This document shows positions 1 to 10,839 of a DNA stretch of 64,000 bases, one piece after another (the first letter of the stretch is position 1; each line of letters opens with the position of its first letter). Source of the stretch: Plasmodium brasilianum (lineage: Eukaryota > Apicomplexa > Aconoidasida > Haemosporida > Plasmodiidae); NCBI RefSeq assembly GCF_023973825.1, contig NC_090127.1, positions 186,001-250,000 of the forward strand, read 5' to 3'. Both the position numbers and the translations under genes were made by a program. Under the pieces are notes generated by a model. It did no database searches. It was given only the letters and a program-made list of their open reading frames with translations, and was not told where the DNA came from.

Positions 1-955
1 CTTAATAATATATATATATACATATATATATATGTGTATGTGCACCCTTGTTCATGTATTGTTTTAAGCCCAATTAGCTCGATCATAAAACAAATGAAAA
101 ATTCGAAGTGTTATATAAAAGATTAAATTTTTAATAATACAAAAAAAAAAAAAAACAACAACAAAAAATTAAATATATATTACTGTACAAATGTATTTTC
201 CTCTAAAATGGGAAACACACATTGTGACATTAAAAAAATTATTACATCTTAAAAAACATTAATACATTTTGTTCAAGTAATAATATATAAGTGATTTAAT
301 TATGAAGTAATAATTGTAAAGAAAATTTATTGTTCGACAAAAGAATATTTTAATATTAATCAGTAATGTGCAATATGTTAAATAATATCTTAATTAGATA
401 TATGTAACATATTTTCCTGCGTTTACAGAATTTATATGTTAAAAGAATGTAAACTTTATATTGAAATGAAATAAACAGCCATTAAACATGTATTTAAACT
501 CTTCTTCTTCTTGATTTTTCTACCTAGCAGATTTCCACAAAAAAATATATCCTAAACGTGAACAATACAACGTTCATCTTTTTGCGTGGGTTACCAACTG
601 TACCTCTCAGCAGATAAAGAATACCTAGCACGATTCATTATTTTACTCTCCTTCCTTATTGATTAATTTATATTCATTGTTATTCATTTTATCTTGTGTA
701 ATTATTCATAAATTTTTATCTTTTTTTATATCATCTATAAAATATAGTGCAACTTGTAAATGGTTATATTATATCACATAAGAAAAAAAAATAGGTTTAT
801 GACGGTCATATTGTTATCTATACAATCTTCTACTTACTTTCACGTTTAAAAAAAAAAAAAAATTCATATAGCATTCACAAGACATATACATATAATATAT
901 ATATACATATAGTTATACATGTGCATATATATATATGTAGAAAAGCATCTGCTAA
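1..955. other. Subtelomere-like non-coding DNA with one GC-richer patch
   Basis: I see no convincing complete gene here. The stretch is AT-rich with (TA)n runs near both ends and poly-A tracts around 130-160 and 848-862. A patch at about 525-650 has clearly higher GC and on the plus strand follows a plausible splice acceptor (pyrimidine run then CTAG/CAG near 522-532) with an open frame of about 28 codons ending at a stop. It could be the last exon of a gene entering from the left, but nothing confirms this. Confidence 0.5.
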
Positions 956-1597
956 TTAGTAATTGTTCATATTATCCAAGAAACGTCCCATCTGTGAAAC
1001 CGCTTTATCTTCTTGAGCTCTGGAAAGTGAGACACTTCTTTTCTCTTGTAAAGACTGAACAATTTTTCTAATATAAGAACTATCATTTTTAAAATATTGC
1101 TGTTGTATGACAGATAAATTATTATAATGATGTTTTAATGCAATCTTTGCATTATCAAGAAAAACATTAAACGTTTTTATAGGAATATCTTTCTCATTAG
1201 TATTTACTTTTATTGGGCCCTTTATATTTACTTTATTTATCCCTAGAGGTTCAACATAATGCATACTTGTACTTGGTTTTTGCCCATCATCAGGGTTTTT
1301 AAAATTAAATTTTTCGTGAGGTAACCATATAATGTCATTGAAATCATAATTTTCGTCACTTTTATTCAAATAATATCCAATTCCAAGTGCAAAAGTAGCA
1401 AACATAAGTATCCCAGATACTATTATAGCATAATTAATTTTTTTTTTTTTAAATCTTTCTTTTATTTTTTCACTAATATTTTTTATTGGTAATAAATCTT
1501 TTTGAGTAAAAACTGTATTGCTACAAAGACATGGAATTAATAAATTTACAGTCAAACAAAATAGATAAAAAAAGGAAATTCCTCTTGAAATATTCAT
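956..1597 (-). CDS. Secreted single-span membrane protein, ETRAMP-like architecture
   Basis: Single-exon gene of 213 residues. It has a clear hydrophobic N-terminal signal peptide (residues about 1-25), a short lysine-rich loop (KERFKKKK, about 46-53), a strong membrane segment (about 55-77, IVSGILMFATFALGIGYYL), and a 135-residue hydrophilic tail. Signal peptide, charged loop, membrane span, tail is the layout of Plasmodium early transcribed membrane proteins of the parasitophorous vacuole membrane, but I do not recognise a family signature and the tail is longer than in small ETRAMPs. No PEXEL motif is obvious. The tail would face the host side if the topology matches ETRAMPs (inference). 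It stands alone in gene-poor DNA at the left edge, as expected for a host-interface gene. The start is the first ATG, directly before the signal peptide. Confidence 0.75.
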   Translation of the reverse strand: MNISRGISFFYLFCLTVNLLIPCLCSNTVFTQKDLLPIKNISEKIKERFKKKKINYAIIVSGILMFATFALGIGYYLNKSDENYDFNDIIWLPHEKFNFKNPDDGQKPSTSMHYVEPLGINKVNIKGPIKVNTNEKDIPIKTFNVFLDNAKIALKHHYNNLSVIQQQYFKNDSSYIRKIVQSLQEKRSVSLSRAQEDKAVSQMGRFLDNMNNY

Positions 1598-4428
1598 ATT
1601 ATAAATTTACTTATATAATTTTATTTATACCCCCAAAATTGCGAAAAAATTATCTGAGAATAAATAAATAAATGTACGTATACACAATTTATAGTTAAAT
1701 AATATATTTCTTCACTTGTATACATATAAAAAAATTTAAACAGAAACAAATATTTACATATATATTGAAAAAAAAGAACATGACAAATATATTCAATATT
1801 CTTTTATATTATAATTACATTTAAATTTTAATATAGGCACTAATTTTTTGAATTTGTTCCTTTATATAAAATGCAAAAGATTAAATCTGTTTTGCTACAT
1901 GCTTTTATTAAATATGCAAATATTTTATTTATATCTTAAAGATAAATGCATACAAAAACTGAGATTTTAAGAAATTATATATGCAGCTATACAATAACTT
2001 ATACAATGTACTATGTATATAACACATAATATATTTAAAACATGTACTATTATATATATATATTATGTAAATACGTAGATTTCATATAATAAACGGAATA
2101 TTCGTTCCTCGAATTCTTTAAACATGTAATTTAAAATATGAATAAATTAATTTTATGAATGTGTTTAATTTCGTACAAGTACAAATAAAAAAAGAAGCAA
2201 AAGTTTTCGTATGTTCACTTCTAAAACCACAAACCCTTATATTTTAATTGCCTCGTTTCATTTATTTTATAGCTGCTAAATTTTACACAAAACACTTAAA
2301 TGCATGCATACTTCTTTTAAAAAAAAAAAAAAATTCCTCAACAGCATTTTGTGGACAGCACATTGTTATATTCTTTTTGTATAAAAAATGAAACTTATTG
2401 CTTCTTTTAAAGGTACAAAGTAAAATGAGTACGTGATGTTTACTTTTTCCCGTTAATATGACATTTTCGTGAATACATAATTTTTATATAAATAAAAAAA
2501 GAAATTGGAATTTTAAACATAAGGAAACATTTTAATATACAAAACACACTAAATATTAAGAAAGGAAATAAACAAATATTTGATTTATCATAAGAGCTGA
2601 ATTATTCACTGAATTTTTTAAGCTCTGATCAATTAAATATGCATCACTTCGCTTTTTTTCATAATGGCTATTTTTCATAAAAAATGACTTTTGATTTAAT
2701 ATTCTTTATATTCAACTTTTATAACACAAAATAAAATATAATTATTTATACGTACACTCATACATTTGGATAAATACAAATAATAACAATTATTAACGGA
2801 ATTAATCAAAAACCTTAATTTTAATGCAAATTTACGCTTCAACAATTTCAAAAAATTACCATTGTCTAATACGTTTTCACCCCATGCAAAATATACAATA
2901 AATATAGCTAGCTAAATTTTCTGTCATTTTTTCTTATTTGATTCTTATAAGTTAATACCATTAAAGAAGGGAAAACAAAATAGATATTGGTTTTTCACAT
3001 TACGATCAAATATATGTGTAAGCAAAATCCTTTATGATACTTTTATTTTTTTTAAGGTATACACAATAAACAAAATTATATCGGAAAATATTAGGCATAT
3101 CCACTATTAAATTGTAATTTCAGTAAAAAAATATATATAAAACGAATGTACGGGCTTATAACTGTATAGATATTGATGTATTAATTATTTATTTCATAAA
3201 AATATGTATTGGAGAAGAACACTCACGTAATTAGTATCAGCACTTATAATAATTATTTGTAAAACTATGTTGTATTGGTGTTCTCGTTATATAATTTAAA
3301 TAGTATTTTAGCTACATTATAATCACATTTTTTATTATTTTAAAATACAATTTCTTTATACCATTTTTTCTATTTTTTATTTTCATAATCATCAATTTTT
3401 GATAAAAAAGTATCCACAGAATTATATATACAATGTAAATGTAAAGTATTTTAATGTATTTTCATGATTCAAAAAGTTCATTATATATATGATTTGGATG
3501 TGATTTCATTAAAAGCTGTTTTCTTTATATTTTATTATATTTTGAATTTATCCTTATGTTATTTCCTATAAGATACATACACGAAAAAAATAATAATAAA
3601 ACAAAATATCACTAATATGATTAGTTATTTCTTATTTAATTTAATGATCTCATTTTTGAAAAAAAGTAATTTTTTTTTTAAAGGTGTAAATTTTATATTA
3701 CCTTTTGAAATGCTTTTTTTTTTTAATGGTATTATATATATCATCCTTTTTTATATTATTTATTTCTTCCTCCTTTACCATTATTTATAAATACATTTAT
3801 ATATATATATGTATTATTTTTTGCGCCATAAAATTTTTGAGAACATTGCTTTCCCTTATAGCAACTAAAATGAATTTTATTTATATTACAATATGGAAGA
3901 CATTTCAAAGATGTTAAATACGATATATAATCATATATGTTATAACTCATAAAACTCATTACCCCTTTGTATATTTTTCCTTTCAGTTCACATGAAAAAA
4001 TATACATATATAATATATTTTAATTGTGTCTAGGAGCAAATTATACTTTTATGCATCCATTTGTTTCTTATATCTTTACTCCACCTAAATGTTTCCAAAA
4101 AATTGTTTTCTTATTAGCAATATTTATTCCCTTTAAGTTTAAATATTAATATTTAAGAAGAAAATTTAATTAAAATGAAAAGTTAAGTTTATAAATATCT
4201 AACCACCTTATATTAAAAACGGCTTTCATTTATGTTCATTGTGTTGTACATATTTATAAACAAATAAAAGTAAAAACTATTTTGAATATAATCAAATGTT
4301 TTTCAAGTGTATTCTAACTTGAAGAAGTAAATGAACTATTCAAAAATATTCATAGTATTATAATATAACAAAAAAAAATAAAATAAAAATAAGATAAAAA
4401 TATAATTAATTGTATTTCTTTTTCACAC
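1598..4428. other. Long intergenic region
   Basis: About 2.8 kb without a supportable gene. It holds the promoter side of the minus-strand gene at 956-1597 and the 3' side of the gene at 4429-5098. Open frames near 3705-4007 on both strands are short, Phe/Ile/Tyr-rich and have neither splice nor start context worth trusting. I saw homopolymer and (TA)n tracts only. Confidence 0.6.
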
Positions 4429-5098
4429 CTAAGGACTAAACAATAATTTAATGTATTGTAAATTCTTATCCTTTGCTCTACCCACTTTCCTAAAATACAT
4501 CTTCATTTGTTGAAATGCATATTTCATTGTTATGGGTGTACCAATTTTTATAATGTGTAAACCTAATGCATATGCTAATAAATAACATTTATCCCGAAGT
4601 CTACTTTTTGATTTTTCAATTTTTTTAAATTTACTCTGTGTAATTTTAATCATACGTAAAAGAGATTTATTCAAATCATTAATGTCTTCAAAAAACTCCG
4701 ATAAAATTGTACTATAATTACTGTCACTTATAAACAGATCATCTAAAAAAGAAAAAAAGAAAAAAAAAAAAGGTTAATAAAGTGCACGAATGTTATTTTT
4801 ATCCATATAAATAATAAACATTAACAAGCAGTAGGGTATATATCAAGACTGATATAAAAATTTTTACTTGTTAACATTCATTTTTTTTTTTTTTCCATTA
4901 AAAAGTATTTTAAGTATACACAATATATTCAATTATTTTACATAAAATAAACATAAATTTATATATTTCTAAAATATATTTTTATTCACCGTAATTTGGT
5001 AATATATTTTTCTCCTTTCTTTCTTTTAAAGCATTTATTTCTTGGTTAAAAACAAAGAAGAAAAATGTTACAAAAATTAATACTTTTAAATACTTCAT
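4429..5098 (-). CDS. Small secreted protein, two exons (putative exported protein)
   Basis: Two exons assembled by hand: exon 1 5098-4990, exon 2 4742-4429 (GT-AG intron of 247 nt, pyrimidine-rich acceptor), giving 140 residues. Exon 1 encodes a strong signal peptide (MKYLKVLIFVTFFFFVFNQ) and a short charged stretch. Exon 2 encodes a basic helical domain of about 100 residues with DKCYLLAYALGLHIIKIG and FQQMKMYFRKVGRAKD. There is no second membrane segment and no clear PEXEL (RxLxE/Q/D). A short signal-peptide exon followed by one intron and a helical domain is the usual build of Plasmodium exported-protein genes (PHIST and similar), but I cannot assign a family. Downstream of exon 1 the phase matches exactly (phase 1; 423 nt in total). 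Confidence 0.7.
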
Positions 5099-5730
5099 CG
5101 TATTATAAAAGGTTGAAAAAAACAAAAAGCTACATATTTATAATGTATAGCTTCATTATGTTTAGATAAATCACAAAAGAAAAAAATGATAATAAATTAA
5201 TAATTATTTACAAATATTATTATCTTTTCAAGAGGATATCAAATTAAGTACTGTATCCTTTTAAATAAATATTTATATATAAATGTAAAAAAATTTAATT
5301 AAAATGACAAAATGGCATAGTTATGCTTTAGAGGAATACTATTATGGTTCATACAAAATTTAGTAAAATGTACAATTAATTTTTATTTTTTATGAGCATA
5401 TATAAAGGTAGAAATATAATAAAATTAGTTGAATACATTATTATAACATTTAAAATTTTTTTTTTTATTTTTTAGAAGAGTTAATTGTTCTCAGCCTTTT
5501 AATTTGTCCTACAAAGAGAAAAGCTATATATATTTTTTTATATTCATTTTGTTTTTTCTTTTAAATTCGTATATAATAAGAAAATAGTTTTTGTTCTAAA
5601 TTTAAGATTTTTTTTTGTACACCCCATTACTAATAAAACACGCTTAATGTCCTTTTTTTTTATAATATTATTATATAAATGATACATTACCTAGACATTT
5701 AAATAAAATAATAAAAATGTATTCTATTAG

Positions 5731-5773
<43 letters not shown>

Positions 5774-7552
5774 TATGATACGGTAATGTTATGACAAAAA
5801 AAAAAAAAAAGATTTGTAATATTTTTAAAGTTGTAATAACATTAACGATATAAGTATTTTAAAGAATTATATATGAAAAAAAGACCATACCAAAGCAATG
5901 TTATACCTTTTAGTGTTTTTTTCTAGAATATTTCCTTTTTTTATGTTCACAAGGCTATGAAAAGAATACTTCAAGAAATACTATATATATATATATAGAT
6001 ATAAATACGTAAATATGAATAAATAATGAATATTTCATACTATATTTTAGGAAGGTGAAAAGGTAAAAACATAAAATTATAAATTTCCTGTATTATGAGT
6101 GTGAAATAAAATTTTATCCTCAAGTAATAGAAACGAATCTATTTTTAAATGAATTCTTCTCAAAGGAAAATTGCAAAATTAAATTTTTTTTTTTTTTAAA
6201 TTGAAAATTATGAGGACCTCTTTTTTGAAGTAAAGATAAAGATACAGCATTTCATAAAATAATATTTAATAAAATAATCCTTGCTTCCTTTAAATATAAT
6301 TATATTTTATTGTTATTAAGTCTTTAACGCTAACTAAAAATAGTAAAAAATTAATGAATGTTTAAGTTTACTTCTCTTTTCTAAGAAAATTTAATGTACT
6401 TCAAAAAAAAAAAAATAAAAGTTTTGAGTTGTTTTTTCTGTTGTAAACATTCTAAATTCAGTATTTATATTATAATATTCCTAATAAAATCTTCTTCCAT
6501 TATCTCACAAAAAAATGTTTTATTATTTTAAGTTTTTTTTGTTTTATTTTCCATAAATATGTATATATATATAAATATATTTGTGCCTAATTTGCAACCA
6601 AAGAAGATAACAGTACTTTATTTTAGTGGTAGTAAATATTTAAAATGTATATACATGTTTAACTGTGCTATATTATACAAGCATTTTAGCGCAACAAAAA
6701 ATTTTCCATATTTATCTCCCATAGTTTTTCTATGAACTTCTATTTTTACTCAATATAACAAACGCATTTGTCATTGTATGAAAAAACTTTAACAAATAGA
6801 ATTCGTATTTTGTATTTCTCCTCATGCATATGATCGTTATAATTTCCTAATTCAACATTATAAAATCTTTTTAAATAACAAAAAAAAGTATGCCTATGTG
6901 AATACCCTTTTCGTATATTACATTAAAGTTTTAGAAAAAAAAATTAATTGCTATTATGATATTCTGTTGATTCTACTAGTACATTATATGTTATTTTCTT
7001 TTTTTTTACTTAATGTTATACTATATAAAATTTATTCTCATTCATTGCTAATGTGTATACACATTAGCCACTTACATTTATACATATATATATATGTACA
7101 TATTTTTATATGTGGGTATACGCAATTTTAAGATAACATCTAACAGAATTTTAATTTTATAAAATTTTAACAATGAAAAACAATAACAAAAAAAAAAAAA
7201 AAAAAGTACATAGATAAAATAATAAGCTATCTTTAAAAATGTGTTATACTTTTTTTTTTTTCTTGTATTTTTCTTCTCCTTTAAAGTGTATTAAGCCATA
7301 ACTTAAAAAAACAAAACAAAGAAAGTATTGCTGTGAATTACATTTTATCTACCTTTCCTTTAACAACAAAAAATGATCCCTAATAAAAAATTAAATTATC
7401 ATTTTAATTTAGTTGTACGACGAAGGAAGAAACATTGTTCTAATGTTAATTAAAATTTATTCAGAACATTTTCTACTTTTATTTTATGCTTTTTATAGTT
7501 TAATGATCAAAATATTCTTTTTAAAAGTAAAAAAAGTTTATCTGTGTTTATT
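5099..7552. other. Long intergenic region
   Basis: About 2.45 kb with no supportable gene. It contains a long (TA)n run near 5734-5769, several poly-A and poly-T tracts, and short Tyr/Ile/Phe-rich frames (6898-7131, 7413-7601) that look like chance translations of AT-rich DNA. It lies between the secreted-protein gene and the 3' end of the six-exon gene, so it marks the step from subtelomere-like to core DNA. Confidence 0.55.
5734..5769. repeat. (TA)n dinucleotide repeat
   Basis: About 17 uninterrupted TA units in intergenic DNA; probably a polymorphic microsatellite. Confidence 0.9.
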
Positions 7553-9067
7553 TTATTTTTTTTTTAAATATTCTGTTTTCCTTCTCTTACTATCGTTATA
7601 ATCATAAGACTTAAAATCAGTCCTATGATGGAACACCTAAATGGTAGAAAAAAACAATATAATATCTTATTTGCATATATATACACACATGTATGTATCT
7701 GTTAAGTTCTACTTGCACGCAGTATAGTATTCCTCTTTTATACCATATGGTTGTTACTAAGGTAAACACTGTCCAAAATAAGTATGGCCCATTTTTTTGA
7801 CATCCACTTGATAAGTTAATCTTCGAAAATACATAATAAAAAAAAGTTAATAAGTATATACATACATATATATTTATATATATGAATATATATATGTATA
7901 TGATGCAATAAACATTATCCCATTGCATGTACCTGAATTGTCCCAAAATACGTCCAAAAGAAACAAAGTAACATTAAAAGAACCTCAGAAAATAACTAAA
8001 AAAAAAAAAAATTAGAAAATAAATAATAACTAAATGAATGTGCATAATTTAATTTCTATATAACAATTTTTAGACGCAACATTTTTCATTCTTTGGAGTA
8101 ACAAAATTTAAGATCCTTTTTTAATAAAATATTAACTAAAATATTTTTAAAAAATATATAATGTAATAATTAAATTTTATAAAATTATATGTACTCCTTT
8201 GTCTTCCTTTAACAACTTCTGAACTCTTTTTATAAAAGAAAATAAGAAAAAGCTCTTCAAATAGGTGGTACATATTTTCGGAAAAAGGGGATAGTATGTT
8301 TAAGTGTATGTTTCATAAAAAAAATATTTTTTAAATTAATTTTAAAATTTACTAATAATATTGTTCCTATGATCCAAGTACCTATTTGATAAATTAATAA
8401 AATAAAAATGAAAGGGTGTCATAAGTGGAAAGTTGCATTCATGCACAACATGTATTATTTCATTATTGTGGTGTTTCATTTTCTAGTTACAGGCATTCAT
8501 TTTATTTATAATCCATCTATCCATATCTTTCATTCTTTCTTTCTTTCATTCTTTTTTTTTTTTTTTTTTTAATTTTATCCCCGTGATTTAGTATATAATA
8601 CATAGTATTAATTAATGTAAATTTTATTTACGTAAGTATCCATCGCAGCTCGTTCTGAAGTCTATTAACAAGGACGCTAACAATAGGATGTCCATAAATA
8701 CAATTATTAAGCGCATTGCCACACCCTAATTAATTATTACAAAATCTTGTAATCTTTTATTATATGTAATTTATCATTTTTATTATTATTACTTTTCTTT
8801 TAATATATAATGTGTAATTTCATTTATTGGTTTAAGATTTTTAAATGCATAGAAACATCTAAACATATATATAAATTTTAAAAAAAATAATAAAATACCG
8901 AGTCTACAAAAAAGAAAAAAGAAGAAAAAACAAAGGAACAAATTAGAACAAGATTTTTTTTCTATAATTAAAGTATTTCATTATTTTCACTTGCCTCCAA
9001 AAGAATTCTGATTTTCGATTCTCGTGTCTTCCTCATAGCTTGTTACTGTACGACAAGACTGTTCCAT
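7553..9067 (-). CDS. Small multi-spanning membrane protein, six exons, one GC-AG intron
   Basis: Hand-assembled gene: exons 9067-8995, 8725-8632, 8252-8195, 7995-7933, 7820-7713 and 7636-7553, 480 nt in all, giving 159 residues. All junction phases agree. The first intron has a GC donor in strong context (GAG then GCAAGT); the other five introns... that is, the remaining four, are GT-AG. Exon 2 in the spliced frame reads GHPIVSVLVNRLQNELRWIL. Membrane segments are visible in exon 3 (FFLFSF), exon 4 (LFSEVLLMLLCFFWTYFG) and exon 5 (YLFWTVFTLVTTIWY), and the C-terminus is short and very basic, ending in KKK, which could be an ER-retention type tail. I do not recognise the family. Exon 3 has the weakest acceptor and is the least certain piece. 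The other frames of exon 2 are interrupted or need incompatible phases. Confidence 0.5.
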
Positions 9068-10839
9068 TTATGAAACAAACATAAAAAGAAAAAATTACTA
9101 AAAAAAAAAAATTTCAGAAAATTACAAAGTACGACAAAAATATGGTTTAACACTCTCAAAAGCCATAACAAAAAAATGACAAAAAAATGTATGTATCAAA
9201 ATTATACGCATTACATAAAATACATAGTTCTTCATATACGTATTCTTTAGTATAAATGTTATTCTTACAATAAAATTTTTTTTAATAAAAATATGTGCTT
9301 TAAAAATTTTTGACAGTCTTCCATATTTTTTAACTTTATAAGCATTTTAATTTTTTTTAATAAATTAGGTACTTATGTATATACAGCTTCCTCAATAGAT
9401 AGCCCAAATAATTTTGCGTCTTTCTCAATTTTGATAAGCTTGTGAAAATACTCGTATAATTTTTAGCAACAGACATTTTCAGTTTTTAATTAAAAATTAA
9501 ATTCTTTATTTTCCCCACCCCATTCTTCTAATTTTGTGAAATGTGATAAAAGATTAGCAAAATTTTGAAACAAATTTTTTGTACATATAATATGCGTTTA
9601 TATAAATATAACTTAAACAGAAGGTCTACAGCTTTAAAATGAAATAGTAAAAACTAAATATAAGTACAAAGAATTGCTAAAAAAGGGATAATATATCTGG
9701 TAAAAAGAAACTTTCGTTTTTTTATTTTATTTTATTTTTAAAATAATATGGACATATATGTATTATTCTGCGCTAAATTTCCCCTAATTAACATGAATGT
9801 TCACGTATGCACCTTCTTGTCTTTATATAATGTATACAGTTACATATATATGTATATATATAGATTTGTAAGCATTTACATATATGTAGGTTTTGTGTAC
9901 ATTTGCATAAAACTAACCTTTGTCTATAATAAAAAGTAGCTACTTTACCCTCAGGTACACGAAATTAGAAGTGTAAATGATTGCTCATGTGAACTTAACC
10001 TTGAAGAGTTTTATCTGTTATATTTATATAAAATTCTCTTTAAATGTAAACGTATGGATAATGTAAGTTAAAGGATAACATAAAAAGGGGAATATAAATA
10101 GTTTTGCAATTTTATGCCCTTTTAACTTTTTTTTAAAAAAAAAAACATCTAAAGAGTAACAAAAAAAATAAAAAAATAAAATAATAATAATAAATTATAA
10201 ATAGTAAATAGTAAATTATAAATAATAAAATAAAAACAAAAAATAAATAGTGAAAACAGTTCCAAAAATAGGCAGTAAATGGTATTTCCCTTAAACAACC
10301 CTTCATTATCTATTTATCTAATTTACTCTAAAACCAATAAATGCATATGGTTTTCTTAATATATAAAATTGTTCCTAAAAATGAGAATTAAATAAACAAT
10401 AATATTAAAAATAATTAAAGAGGAAAAGTATATTCAATTTGCAACTATGCACAAATTCTAATTATTTCTTTCTATTATTTTTTTAAACTAATTTTTTAAC
10501 AATATATTCTCTTTAAATTTAAGATATATTTTCCCACCTTTTAAACAAATACACATTATTCTCTTAAAAACAAAAAAAAAAAAAAAAAAAAAGAAGAAGA
10601 AATAATTTCTTCTTTAAAAACAGAAAAGACAAACTCTAAGACGATAATCATAATATCAAATTATTAACGTCTTTATAACCTTTACTTATTGAGGTATTCT
10701 TTCGTAAATTAATATACATTTCATGTATGTGTATATGTGTGTGTTCACATATGTGGCTGTTCATATATGTGCGTATGCGTACATATGTGTACGTTTTAAT
10801 ATACACAAAAGAAAAAGCACATGTTCAACGCACATTACA
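9068..10839. other. Intergenic region
   Basis: About 1.8 kb holding the upstream region of the six-exon gene and the 3' flank of SEN1. A degenerate A/T repeat built from AATAGTAAATTATAAAT-like units lies at about 10164-10260, and a poly-A tract at about 10569-10592. No gene is supportable. Confidence 0.6.

Noticed and set aside
6898..7601. Two plus-strand frames of 62-77 codons
   Set aside because: Biased to Phe/Ile/Tyr, no splice or start context, no family resemblance.
7623..7946. A 107-aa single-exon membrane protein
   Set aside because: Only 7713-7820 is exon; the flanking part is intron with (TA)n sequence.
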